Of a DNA stretch of 34,420 bases, positions 6,417-14,137 are shown in pieces; the first letter of the stretch is position 1, and each line of letters begins with the position of its first letter. Below the pieces are notes generated by a model. That model saw nothing but the letters and a program-made list of their open reading frames with translations, was not told where the DNA came from and did no database searches. The stretch comes from Novosphingobium sp. CF614 (GTDB lineage Bacteria; Pseudomonadota; Alphaproteobacteria; Sphingomonadales; Sphingomonadaceae), in the NCBI RefSeq assembly GCF_900113255.1, contig NZ_FOOR01000025.1:1-34420 (forward strand). Direction: 5' to 3'. The translations under genes were made by a program, and so were the position numbers.

Positions 6417-7352
6417 ATGAAGGCACTTCATTTCCTGGCCGCCTGCGCGGCTACCATGCTGGCCGGAACGGCAAGTGTGGCCCTGTCGGCCGATGCGCAG
6501 CCCCGCATGGACTTCGCGCCGCTTCAGTCGGACGAGTCCGTGGCGAAAGGCCGCAAGATGATCTCGCCCGGGCAGCGCGCGGCGGACACCATCGCCATCC
6601 AGAACCTGATGAGCCGCCACGAACACATGCACGCCGCGGGCCGCAATATCGAGGAAGTCGACAACTACTGGGTCAAGGCCGACGGCAAGTTCGCCGCGAC
6701 CGCTACCTTCGGCAGTCCGGCCTGGGTCATGTACGGCCTCGATGTCATCCGCAACGCCTATGGCATGAAGAGCGGATCCGACGCGAAGGAAGCGCTCGCC
6801 AAGCTGGCAGCGATTGACCCTTCGGTAAAGAACGTGCCCGAAAACTACGGCGCAGGTGCCGAGTGGGTGATGCACACCTCGACGACCCCGGTGATCGAGA
6901 TCGCCGGTGACGGCAAGACCGCGCAGGGCGCGTGGTACTCGCCCGGTACTGGCATCTTGCCGGTCTTTGAAGATGGCAAGATCCACCTTCAGGCCATGTT
7001 CTTCTGGGAAAAGTATGGCGGTGACTTCGTGAAGGAAGACGGCGTCTGGAAGATCTGGCACCTGCAGATGGCCTATGACTTCGTGCCCGGCCTGCCGGAA
7101 TCGATGCTTGATCAGCTCAATGAACAGCTAGGCGAACTGGCGCTGGGCCACGCCCTGAAGCCGGTGGGCGGCGAGGCAGGCGAGCGCGCCGACTTTGCGT
7201 TTCCGCCGGGTTTCCGCAAGCCGCTTTACAGCTATCCGGCTTACACGCCGCAGCGCGCGTCGGTGATTTGGCCCAACCTGCCGCGCTCGTATTACACGTT
7301 TGCGGACACCTATACGAACTGCAACTGCGAGCAGGAACTGCCCGCATTCTGA
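6417..7352 (+). CDS. Exported SnoaL/NTF2-like protein, copy 2
   Basis: A 311-residue secreted protein, paralogous to the product at 4459. The signal peptide covers about residues 1-23 (MKALHFLAACAATMLAGTAS). Shared with copy 1 are IQNLMSRHEHMHAAGRNIEE, a TTPVIEIAGDGKTAQGAWYS block, WEKYGGDFVKEDGVWKIWH and a C-terminal tail in which Tyr/Pro-rich sequence leads to a terminal Cys motif (TNCNCEQ). AGAGAAAGG precedes ATG 6417. The NTF2 cone would form roughly residues 55-230. Two divergent exported copies in one operon suggest either a heteromeric complex or two sequential steps on one substrate in the periplasm. The enzymatic activity is unknown. Confidence 0.87.
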   Translation: MKALHFLAACAATMLAGTASVALSADAQPRMDFAPLQSDESVAKGRKMISPGQRAADTIAIQNLMSRHEHMHAAGRNIEEVDNYWVKADGKFAATATFGSPAWVMYGLDVIRNAYGMKSGSDAKEALAKLAAIDPSVKNVPENYGAGAEWVMHTSTTPVIEIAGDGKTAQGAWYSPGTGILPVFEDGKIHLQAMFFWEKYGGDFVKEDGVWKIWHLQMAYDFVPGLPESMLDQLNEQLGELALGHALKPVGGEAGERADFAFPPGFRKPLYSYPAYTPQRASVIWPNLPRSYYTFADTYTNCNCEQELPAF

Positions 7353-7499
7353 CGCGTGGGCGGACCTTGATCCCACCGATAGATGCCTTCCCGCATAATC
7401 GATTGGACACAAGGCCCGCGCACGACGGAAACCGCGTGCGAACTGCGCCCGATACGCAAGGAACGCACGGGGTTGCCCCCGGAGACCGAAAGGGAGAGA

Positions 7500-8732
7500 A
7501 TGACACGCCACCACGAAGCCGGGTTCATGACCGGCATCTCGCTGCTGCTGCCGATTACGCTGACGACAATGGCGATCGTGCTGCTGACACCGATCATTCC
7601 CAACCTGATGGCCGAGTTCTCGGAAGTGCCCAACCACGAGTACTGGGTGCCGATGATCCTGACCTTCCCATCTTTGTGCGTGGCGCTGCTGTGCCCGTTC
7701 GCGGGGATTTTGGGTGACTACTTCGGGCGCCGGCGGCTGCTGATGTTCTCCTTCTTCCTTTATGCTGCGGTGGGCGTGGCGCCGATCTTCCTGACGGACC
7801 TTACGCATATCCTGATCTCGCGCATCGGGGTGGGTATTGCCGAGGCGCTGATCTACGTGCTCTCGACCACCATGATCGGCGACTATTACAAGGGCGCGAG
7901 TCGCGACAAGTGGCTGGCGGCGCAGACCGCCTTTGCATCCATGTCGGCGCTGCTGTTCTTCAATCTTGGCGGCATCATGGGCGAATCTGGCTGGCGCACG
8001 CCGTTCTGGGCTTATGTCTCGGCGCTGGTCATGTTCCTGCTGGTCTGGAAGTTCACGTGGGAGCCGGCTGGCGAAGCGCATCCCGACGATGAGGCCGATC
8101 ACGCACCGCACAACCTGTCCTGGCAAGGGTTTCCCTGGGCCACGATGGCGATGATCGTCGCTATCACGATCTACGGTTCGATCTTTTTCTATACCGTGCA
8201 GATCCAGGCCCCCAGTGGCCTTGCCGAACTGGGCCTGACCAGCCCCGCAGAGCGCGGGTTCCTGACCTCGATCGCTTCGATCGGCGTGCCGCTCGGCACC
8301 TTCCTCTATTCGCGCGTTGGCCCCAAGTGGCCGGTCGGCAGGTTGCTGCTGGTGGAGTTCGGCCTGCTTGCCATCGGTTTCATGCTGATGGGCAAGGCCG
8401 GCTCGGTGACGGGCTTCCTGAGCGGCTGCTTCATCAACCAGGTTGGCGCAGGTCTGCTGCTGCCCACGCTGCTGGTGTGGTCTATGTCGATCCTCCAGTT
8501 CGAGTTTCGCGGTCGTGGCACGGGCTTCTGGCAATCGGCCTTCGCGTTTGGCCAATTTCTCTCGCCGGTGGTCGTCACCTTCTCGGCGCAGCGTACCGGT
8601 GGCCTGCTGGGTGCCTTCATGGTGCTTTCCATCGGTGCACTTGGCGGAGTGGCGATCGCGTTGATCGCGGCACGTTCGACCGGTAAGGGCACCTCCGAGC
8701 AGGAAGAGGCGGAGGTTCTCGTAAATGGCTGA
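7500..8732 (+). CDS. Major facilitator superfamily transporter
   Basis: A 410-residue, 12-helix MFS permease. The conserved loop between helices 2 and 3 is present as GILGDYFGRRRLLMF, and the central loop with EAHPDDEADHAPHN separates the two six-helix halves. ATG 7500 follows GAAAGGGAGAG and gives a standard short cytoplasmic N-terminus. The stop codon overlaps the start of the following SDR gene by 8 bases (8725-8732), implying translational coupling. The family exports drugs or imports aromatic acids and sugars by proton coupling. Next to a TonB receptor and periplasmic enzymes it most likely imports the processed substrate through the inner membrane. A 147-bp gap before it, with short inverted repeats, may hold its own promoter. 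Confidence 0.92.
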   Translation: MTRHHEAGFMTGISLLLPITLTTMAIVLLTPIIPNLMAEFSEVPNHEYWVPMILTFPSLCVALLCPFAGILGDYFGRRRLLMFSFFLYAAVGVAPIFLTDLTHILISRIGVGIAEALIYVLSTTMIGDYYKGASRDKWLAAQTAFASMSALLFFNLGGIMGESGWRTPFWAYVSALVMFLLVWKFTWEPAGEAHPDDEADHAPHNLSWQGFPWATMAMIVAITIYGSIFFYTVQIQAPSGLAELGLTSPAERGFLTSIASIGVPLGTFLYSRVGPKWPVGRLLLVEFGLLAIGFMLMGKAGSVTGFLSGCFINQVGAGLLLPTLLVWSMSILQFEFRGRGTGFWQSAFAFGQFLSPVVVTFSAQRTGGLLGAFMVLSIGALGGVAIALIAARSTGKGTSEQEEAEVLVNG

Positions 8733-9438
8733 CAGGCTGAAAGGTCGCATCGCGGTCGTCACCGGTGCCTCCAATGGCATCGGTGAAGGCATCGCGCGCA
8801 TCTTCCGCGAGGAGGGCGCCACCGTCGTGGGTGTCGACCTTGCCGGTGCGGACATGGCGTGCGACCTGACGGACGAGGCCGCCGTGCAGGCGCTGTTCGC
8901 CGAAATGGGCGAGCAGCACGGCAAGATCGATATCCTCGTCAACGCCGCGGCCTTCGCCGTCTTCGCGTGGATTGAGGAGATGAGTTACGCCGACTGGAAG
9001 CGCACGCTTGCCGGTGAACTCGACATCGTTTTTCTGCCTTGCCGCGCGGCTTGGCCCTGGCTCAAGGCGAGCGGATCGGCCAGCGTCATCAACTTTGCCT
9101 CGGCCAACGCGCATCACGCGCTGGATGGTTCGCCCGCACTGGCGCACTGCGCTGGCAAGGGCGGGGTCATGGCGATGACCCGCCAGCTGGCCATGGAGGG
9201 CGCGCCGCACAACATTCGTGCCAACGCCATCGCGCCCGGTTTCATCAAGACTGCTGCGACCGCGCGCCACCTTGCCGCCGATCCGGCATTCGAGCAGCAA
9301 GTGCTGGCCAAGAACATGATCAAACGACTAGGCGAGCCGGAAGACATCGCCTGGTGCGCGACTTGGCTGGCCAGCGGCGAATCGCGCTACGTTACGGGCG
9401 CGGACATCTCCGTCGATGCAGGTGCCACGGCCTGGTAG
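8725..9438 (+). CDS. SDR-family oxidoreductase with His in place of catalytic Tyr
   Basis: A 237-residue classical short-chain dehydrogenase by fold. The NAD(P)-binding motif TGASNGIG (residues 13-20), NAAA (73-76) and the C-terminal PGFIKTAA are present. A single Asp after strand 2 (VDL) favours NAD over NADP. The active-site YxxxK is changed: the segment reads ALAHCAGKGGV, so His141 stands where Tyr is expected while Lys145 is kept, with Ser126 as the likely Ser. The reading at 9145-9147 is CAC, so this is not a one-base ambiguity with TAC unless miscalled. Similar His-variant SDRs may exist, and the enzyme could use His as the acid/base or have another activity. Its start overlaps the MFS gene stop, and it ends 3 bases from the convergent SDR. 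Confidence 0.88.
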   Translation: MADRLKGRIAVVTGASNGIGEGIARIFREEGATVVGVDLAGADMACDLTDEAAVQALFAEMGEQHGKIDILVNAAAFAVFAWIEEMSYADWKRTLAGELDIVFLPCRAAWPWLKASGSASVINFASANAHHALDGSPALAHCAGKGGVMAMTRQLAMEGAPHNIRANAIAPGFIKTAATARHLAADPAFEQQVLAKNMIKRLGEPEDIAWCATWLASGESRYVTGADISVDAGATAW

Positions 9439-9441
9439 GCC

Positions 9442-10191
9442 TCAACTGCCGTCGGTGATCAGCGTCCCGCCGTCGACAACGAGGTTTTGTCCCGTCATGA
9501 AGGCCCCCGCGGGGGAAGCGAGGAATACCGCAGCCCCCGCGATCTCCTCGGGGCGACCGGGGCGGCGCAGCGGGGTCATTGCCATGCGCCGCGCCATGAA
9601 GGCCTCGTCGGCCAGCAGCGGGCCGGAAAGCTCTGTTGCAATGAAGCCGGGCGAGATGGCGTTGACGCGCACGTTCCTGGCCCCCCACTCGACGGCAAGG
9701 TTGCGCGCAAGTTGGGCGACGCCCGCCTTTGAGAGCGCGTAGGCGTTGATCCGCCCGTTGCCGCGCAGGCCTGAAAGGCTGGACATGAGGATCGCGCTGC
9801 CGCCGCCGCGTGCCGCGATGTGGGGCAGCGCGAGGTTGCACAAAGCGACCTGGCTGGTGAGATTGATCGCCATGACCTTCGCAAAGTCGGCCATGTCGAC
9901 TTCGGCAAAAGGTCCCGCCCTGCCGGTAATTCCTGCGTTGCAGACCAGCACGTCAATTCCGCCGAATTCGGCCAGCGCTCGCTCGACAAGTGCGGCAAGA
10001 GCGGTGTTGTCGGTCACGTCGCAGGCTTGGCCGGGCATGCCCAGCTCGTCGGCGACGCGTGCGATGTCTTCGGCACTTTCGCTAGAGACGAGCACGCGCG
10101 CGCCCTGCGCGATGAGGCCCTCGGCAACGGCGCGACCGATGCCCCGGGTTGAGCCGGTAACGATCGCGCACTTGCCGGAAAGATCGAACAT
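9442..10191 (-). CDS. SDR-family oxidoreductase
   Basis: A 249-residue classical SDR with TGSTRGIG (13-20), NAG (85-87), Ser138, Tyr151 and Lys155 (YALSK), and the C-terminal GQNLVVDGG typical of 3-oxoacyl-ACP reductase-like enzymes. It would oxidise or reduce a hydroxyl/keto group with NAD(P)(H). The start ATG 10191 shares a base with the upstream cupin stop (TGATG), so it is the last gene of a coupled FAH hydrolase - cupin - SDR operon. The substrate is unknown; the context suggests an intermediate of aromatic side-chain or ring-cleavage-product metabolism. Confidence 0.93.
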   Translation of the reverse strand: MFDLSGKCAIVTGSTRGIGRAVAEGLIAQGARVLVSSESAEDIARVADELGMPGQACDVTDNTALAALVERALAEFGGIDVLVCNAGITGRAGPFAEVDMADFAKVMAINLTSQVALCNLALPHIAARGGGSAILMSSLSGLRGNGRINAYALSKAGVAQLARNLAVEWGARNVRVNAISPGFIATELSGPLLADEAFMARRMAMTPLRRPGRPEEIAGAAVFLASPAGAFMTGQNLVVDGGTLITDGS

Positions 10192-10742
10192 CAGTGGCCG
10201 GCAGCGGCGTCGTTGTACCGGCTGTCTACCTGTTCGGGCTTGGCTTCGTCGAGCGGTTTGCCATCGTGCAGGTACGCCGGAGCCTCGATCAGGATGAAGG
10301 CGATGCGGCAGACCTCGTCGGTGGTGTTGCGCCACAAGTGGTTGGTGCCGCGCTGGACGATGATGCCGCCTTCGCGGATCGTCTTCTTGACGCCATCTTC
10401 CAGTTCCAGCTCGATTTCGCCCTTCAGCACGATGCCATAGTCGATCGAGTTGGTGCGGTGCATCGGGCTCTGGGCATTGGGCAGCATGTCGACGATGCGG
10501 ATGACCGATCCGCCTTCCAGCGTGACGCCGGTCGCCAGATCGCGCCCGTCGGTATCGTCGTTGTTGTCGGCCGGGACCCTCCTGGTCGCCCAGATCGTCA
10601 GCATCGCGGCATCGCCCGAAGGCACCGTCTTCGGCGGCGATACATCTTCGGAACGGAAGCGCGCGCGCCCGTTTTCGTCGTGGCAAGTGACGACGCGCTG
10701 GACGCCCGGCAGGCCGGAATCGGAGAGGACTTCCTCGGTCAT
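10191..10742 (-). CDS. Cupin-domain protein
   Basis: A 183-residue single-cupin protein. The first cupin motif is represented by MHRTNSIDYGIVLKGEIEL (about residues 98-116) and the second by GTNHLWRNTTDEVCRIAFI, giving possible metal ligands of His and Glu. The N-terminal 60 residues include RARFRSEDVSP. Family members are dioxygenases, isomerases or binding proteins. This form resembles small cupins commonly found beside FAH-family hydrolases in aromatic pathways. Its ATG overlaps the upstream hydrolase stop by 4 bases (ATGA), and its own stop overlaps the downstream SDR start, so the trio is tightly coupled. The reaction is not assignable from sequence. Confidence 0.88.
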   Translation of the reverse strand: MTEEVLSDSGLPGVQRVVTCHDENGRARFRSEDVSPPKTVPSGDAAMLTIWATRRVPADNNDDTDGRDLATGVTLEGGSVIRIVDMLPNAQSPMHRTNSIDYGIVLKGEIELELEDGVKKTIREGGIIVQRGTNHLWRNTTDEVCRIAFILIEAPAYLHDGKPLDEAKPEQVDSRYNDAAAGH

Positions 10743-11683
10743 GGCTCTACTACCTTCTGCTCGAGCACGCCGAAGGGCGCGCGGCCATCGGCGAAATGCG
10801 CTTCCATGCGCACGACATCGCCATACTTCATGAATTCGGTCTTGGCGGCGCCGGTATCGACCACTTCGATGCCGCGGCGCTCTGCGATGCAGGACGAGCC
10901 GACCTCGCGGTAGTTCTCGTTCGACACCGTGCCCGAGCCGATCACGGTACCGGCGACGAGGTTGCGGGTCCGGGCGGCGTGAGCGACCAGTTCGTGGAAT
11001 CCGTAAGCCATCGCTTCGCCATCGGCATCGCCGAACTGCTCGCCGTTCCAGTGGACGCGCAGGTTCAGGGCCGGGCGGCATTCGCGCCAGGCATCGCCCA
11101 GTTCATCGGGGGTAATGGCAAAGGGTGCCATGCCACACGGCGGTTTGGCCTGGATCCAGCCGAATCCGGATTTCATTTCCGGGCCGGCCAGCTTGCGCAG
11201 TGACCAGTCGTTTATCTGCACGATCAGGCGAATGTGCTTGCCCGCTTCGCTGGCAGGCGTTCCCATCGGAACCGCATCCGTGATGATCCCGAATTCGCCT
11301 TCGAAGTCGATGAAAAGATCCTCGTCAGCCATCGGAACGTCGGCTCGGGGCGCGTGGAAGGTGTCGGACACGCCCTGGTACATCGGCGGCCAGTCGGGCT
11401 TGTAGGGTTCGATACCCAGCGCCTTGTCCATGAGCGCACCATGGCTGGGGTAGACCGAACCGTCGAGCCACTGCCAGGCGCGCGGCAAGGGCGCAAGCAC
11501 CAGCGTTTCGTCCAGTTCCAGGTCGAACGCGTCGATCGCGCGCAGGTCGGGTTCGATGGCCGTCCAGTTTTCGAGCGCTTCCTGCATCGTCTTGACCGGA
11601 GCGGCGGCACAGGACTTTCCATCAGGGGCGACAACCACAAGGCGGCCGTCACGAGTCCCGTCATCGAGGGTTGCCAATCGCAT
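10739..11683 (-). CDS. Fumarylacetoacetate hydrolase (FAH)-family protein
   Basis: A 314-residue member of the FAH family, metal-dependent enzymes that hydrolyse C-C bonds or decarboxylate/hydrate beta-dicarbonyl products of ring cleavage. The metal-site stretch DFEGEFGIITD (126-136), the KPPCGMAP block and the C-terminal GSGTVSNENYREVGSSCIAERRG are characteristic. The unusual N-terminal region includes a proline-rich linker typical of the longer two-domain type. ATG 11683 follows GGGAGAC. It is the first gene of the minus-strand operon and is divergent from the HisD-like gene. In context it would act late, on a ring-fission product. The family includes several activities, so the exact reaction is open. 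Confidence 0.93.
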   Translation of the reverse strand: MRLATLDDGTRDGRLVVVAPDGKSCAAAPVKTMQEALENWTAIEPDLRAIDAFDLELDETLVLAPLPRAWQWLDGSVYPSHGALMDKALGIEPYKPDWPPMYQGVSDTFHAPRADVPMADEDLFIDFEGEFGIITDAVPMGTPASEAGKHIRLIVQINDWSLRKLAGPEMKSGFGWIQAKPPCGMAPFAITPDELGDAWRECRPALNLRVHWNGEQFGDADGEAMAYGFHELVAHAARTRNLVAGTVIGSGTVSNENYREVGSSCIAERRGIEVVDTGAAKTEFMKYGDVVRMEAHFADGRAPFGVLEQKVVEP

Positions 11684-11770
11684 CGCTGTTTCGTCTCCCG
11701 GTTTGTCTTGCGAACTATAGTATATGGCGCGGTTTCGGCTAGCGAACGGCAGATGGCGCAACAACGGCAT

Positions 11771-11805
11771 AGGATCGATAGCGACCCATCGATAACATGC
11801 GATGG
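11771..11805. promoter_or_regulatory. Candidate operator in the FAH / HisD-like divergent promoter
   Basis: In the 191-bp gap between divergent starts 11683 and 11875, ATCGATA occurs twice (11774-11780 and 11788-11794). CCATCG/CGATGG forms an inverted repeat at 11786-11805. The piece AGGATCGATAG shares GGATCGAT with the LacI-promoter sites near 2030, so the same regulator could control both. Role inferred. Confidence 0.35.
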
Positions 11806-11874
11806 TGAGTGGGCCGGTGCCGGGGCTAGGGGCAGCCGGGAAGCAGTCCACGAGATTTCCGGGAGACATCGAAC

Positions 11875-13206
11875 ATGGCCCAGTGGCTGAAGCGCGGTGC
11901 AACGGCACAAGCGAAGGCGGATGCAGATCGCAAGGTTCGCGATATCGTCGAAGCGGCCCTAGCCGACATCGAGGCGCGCGGCGACGCTGCCGTGCGCGAG
12001 ATGAGCATCAATTTCGACAAGTGGGACCGCGACGACTATCGCCTGACCCAGGCCGAGATCGACGCCTGCGTCGACAGCCTCTCCGCCCAGGAGCGCAAGG
12101 ACATCGAGTTCGCGCAGACCCAGGTGCGCAACTTTGCCCAGATCCAGCGCGATTCGATGAAGGACGTCGAAGTCGAAACGCTGCCGGGTGTCGTGCTCGG
12201 TCACAAGAACATCCCGCTCAACTCCGCTGGCTGCTACGTGCCGGGCGGCAAGTACCCGCTGCTTGCCGGTGCGCACATGTCGGTGATCACCGCCAAGGTG
12301 GCCGGCGTGAAGCGCGTCGTTACCTGCGCCCCGCCGTTCCAGGGCCAGCCGGCACGCGCAATCGTCGCCGCGCAGGCGCTTGCGGGTGCCGATGCGATCT
12401 ATGCGCTGGGCGGCATCCAGGCGGTCGGCGCGATGGCGCTGGGCACGGCCTCGATCGATCCGGTCGACATCATCGTCGGTCCGGGCAATGCCTTCGTCGC
12501 CGAAGCCAAACGCCAGCTCTATGGCCGTGTCGGCATCGACCTGTTCGCCGGTCCGACCGAGACCCTGGTGATCACCGACGAGATCGGCTGTGATCCCGAG
12601 ATCGCCGCAACAGACATCCTCGGCCAGGTCGAGCACGGCCCGGACAGCCCGGGCGTACTCCTCACCAACTCGGAAAAGTTCGCCCGCGAAACCATGGCTG
12701 AGATCGAGCGCCTGCTGCAGATCCTGCCCACCGCCGACCATGCCCGCCAGGCGTGGGAGACGTTCGGCGAGGTGATCGTGGCCGAGAGCTATGAGGAAAT
12801 GGTCGCCGTCGCCGACGAGATCGCCTCCGAGCACGTGCAGGTGATGACCGCCGATCCGAACTACTTCCTGGACAACATGACCAACTATGGCGCGCTGTTC
12901 CTGGGCAGCCGCACCAACGTTGCTTATGGCGACAAGGTGATCGGCACCAACCACACGCTGCCTACCAAGAAGGCGGCGCGCTACACCGGTGGCCTGTGGG
13001 TCGGCAAGTTCCTCAAGACCTGCACCTACCAGCGTGTGAAAACCGACGAGGCTTCGGCGCTGATCGGTGAATATTGCAGCCGTCTGTGTGCGCTGGAAGG
13101 CTTCGCAGGCCACGGCGAACAGGCCAACATCCGCGTGCGCCGCTTCGGTGGCCGTAACGTCCCTTATGCCGGGCAGGCCGAGCCTACCCCTGAAACGGCA
13201 GCTTGA
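11875..13206 (+). CDS. Histidinol dehydrogenase-like (HpsN-type) NAD-dependent dehydrogenase
   Basis: A 443-residue HisD-family enzyme. Histidinol dehydrogenase oxidises an alcohol to a carboxylate in two NAD-dependent steps with zinc. The zinc and catalytic residues can be placed: Gln251 and His254 (GQVEHGPDS), Glu319-His320 (SEH), Asp353 (YGDK), His360 (GTNHTLPT) and His413 (EGFAGHGE). No other histidine-biosynthesis gene is near. The start MAQWLKRG and the KAARYTGGLWVGKFLKT segment resemble the catabolic branch that includes sulfopropanediol 3-dehydrogenase HpsN. A four-electron oxidation of a primary alcohol in the catabolic pathway is therefore likely. GGGAGA lies 9 bases before ATG 11875. 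It opens the plus-strand operon and diverges from the FAH-hydrolase gene. Confidence 0.9.
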   Translation: MAQWLKRGATAQAKADADRKVRDIVEAALADIEARGDAAVREMSINFDKWDRDDYRLTQAEIDACVDSLSAQERKDIEFAQTQVRNFAQIQRDSMKDVEVETLPGVVLGHKNIPLNSAGCYVPGGKYPLLAGAHMSVITAKVAGVKRVVTCAPPFQGQPARAIVAAQALAGADAIYALGGIQAVGAMALGTASIDPVDIIVGPGNAFVAEAKRQLYGRVGIDLFAGPTETLVITDEIGCDPEIAATDILGQVEHGPDSPGVLLTNSEKFARETMAEIERLLQILPTADHARQAWETFGEVIVAESYEEMVAVADEIASEHVQVMTADPNYFLDNMTNYGALFLGSRTNVAYGDKVIGTNHTLPTKKAARYTGGLWVGKFLKTCTYQRVKTDEASALIGEYCSRLCALEGFAGHGEQANIRVRRFGGRNVPYAGQAEPTPETAA

Positions 13207-13219
13207 TCGATAGGCTTCA

Positions 13220-13304
13220 CTCCCCCGCCCTTGGGCGCGGGTGAGTGCCAGGAGCGGGGGAGGTTCCCATCCTCTCTCTCCAACGCCGGGTTTTTTCCCG
13301 CTCC
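13220..13304 (+). promoter_or_regulatory. Structured leader or attenuator between HisD-like and SDR genes
   Basis: Two mutually exclusive stems can be drawn. CTCCCCCGC (13220-13228) pairs with GCGGGGGAG (13254-13262). Alternatively GGAGCGGG (13251-13258) pairs with CCCGCTCC (13297-13304). Inside the first lies CGCCC/GGGCG, and inside the second CGGG-TTTTTT-CCCG at 13287-13300. The run of six T suggests partial termination. It lies 13 bases after the HisD-like stop and 43 before the SDR start. Confidence 0.4.
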
Positions 13305-13346
13305 TGACCCCAATACCGGAAAGAATAGCATCAAGAGGATTGCCTG

Positions 13347-14111
13347 ATGAGCCTGCCCACGACACCGAGCTTTCGCCTGGATGGACGGCGCGCGGTGGTG
13401 ACGGGGGCGGGCCGGGGCATTGGCCTGGCAGCTGCGGCCGCCCTGGCCCAGGCCGGCGCCGAAGTGACGCTTGTCGCGCGTACGTCTGCAGAGATCGAAG
13501 CCGCAGCGGCAGAGCTGGTCGCAGCCGGGCACAAGGCCGATGCGGCGACACTAGACGTTTCCGATCTTGCCTCCGTTGATTCGTTCTTCGCAGCGCGCGA
13601 GGCTTTCCATGTCCTCGTGAACAATGCCGGCACCAATCGCCCCAAGCCGATGTGGGAGGTGAGCGAGGACGACTACGACGCGGTGCTCGACCTTAACGTA
13701 AAGAGCACCTTTTTCGTGGCGCAGGGCTGCGTGAAGCGCATGATGGCAACCGGCACGCACGGCTCGCTCATCCACATGGGCTCGCAGATGGGCCATGTGG
13801 GCGGGCCGAACCGTTCGCTCTATTGCTCCAGCAAGTGGGCGATGGAGGGCATGAACAAGTCCTTCGCGCTTGATCTTGCAGCGCACGGCATCCGTTCCAA
13901 CACGATCGCGCCCACCTTCATCGAAACACCTCTGACCAAACCCTTTTTCGAAGACGAGGCGTTCAAGTCGAGCGTTCTTGCCAAGATCAAGATCGGTCGC
14001 ATAGGCCAGGTGGAGGACCTGATGGGCGCCGTTCTCTTCCTCGCTTCCGATGCCTCTGCCCTGATGACCGGCACCAGCATGCTCGTCGATGGCGGTTGGA
14101 CCGCAGACTGA
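13347..14111 (+). CDS. SDR-family oxidoreductase
   Basis: A 254-residue classical SDR. TGAGRGIG (19-26), NNAG (92-95), Ser146, Tyr159 and Lys163 (YCSSK) form the complete catalytic set, and GTSMLVDGGWTAD ends the protein. Arg45 after strand 2 (VART) favours NADP. Family members act on hydroxyl/keto groups. The ATG at 13347 follows AGAGGA. It is separated from the HisD-like gene by a 140-bp structured stretch and followed 26 bases later by the alpha/beta hydrolase, so it may be the first gene of a sub-operon. Substrate unknown. Confidence 0.93.
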   Translation: MSLPTTPSFRLDGRRAVVTGAGRGIGLAAAAALAQAGAEVTLVARTSAEIEAAAAELVAAGHKADAATLDVSDLASVDSFFAAREAFHVLVNNAGTNRPKPMWEVSEDDYDAVLDLNVKSTFFVAQGCVKRMMATGTHGSLIHMGSQMGHVGGPNRSLYCSSKWAMEGMNKSFALDLAAHGIRSNTIAPTFIETPLTKPFFEDEAFKSSVLAKIKIGRIGQVEDLMGAVLFLASDASALMTGTSMLVDGGWTAD

Positions 14112-14137
14112 ATTTCAAGACCTAAAGGACCCTATCC

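Noticed and set aside
11875..13206. Genuine histidine biosynthesis hisD
   Set aside because: No other his genes adjacent; sequence style and operon context favour a catabolic HpsN-like enzyme, though the active site is the same.
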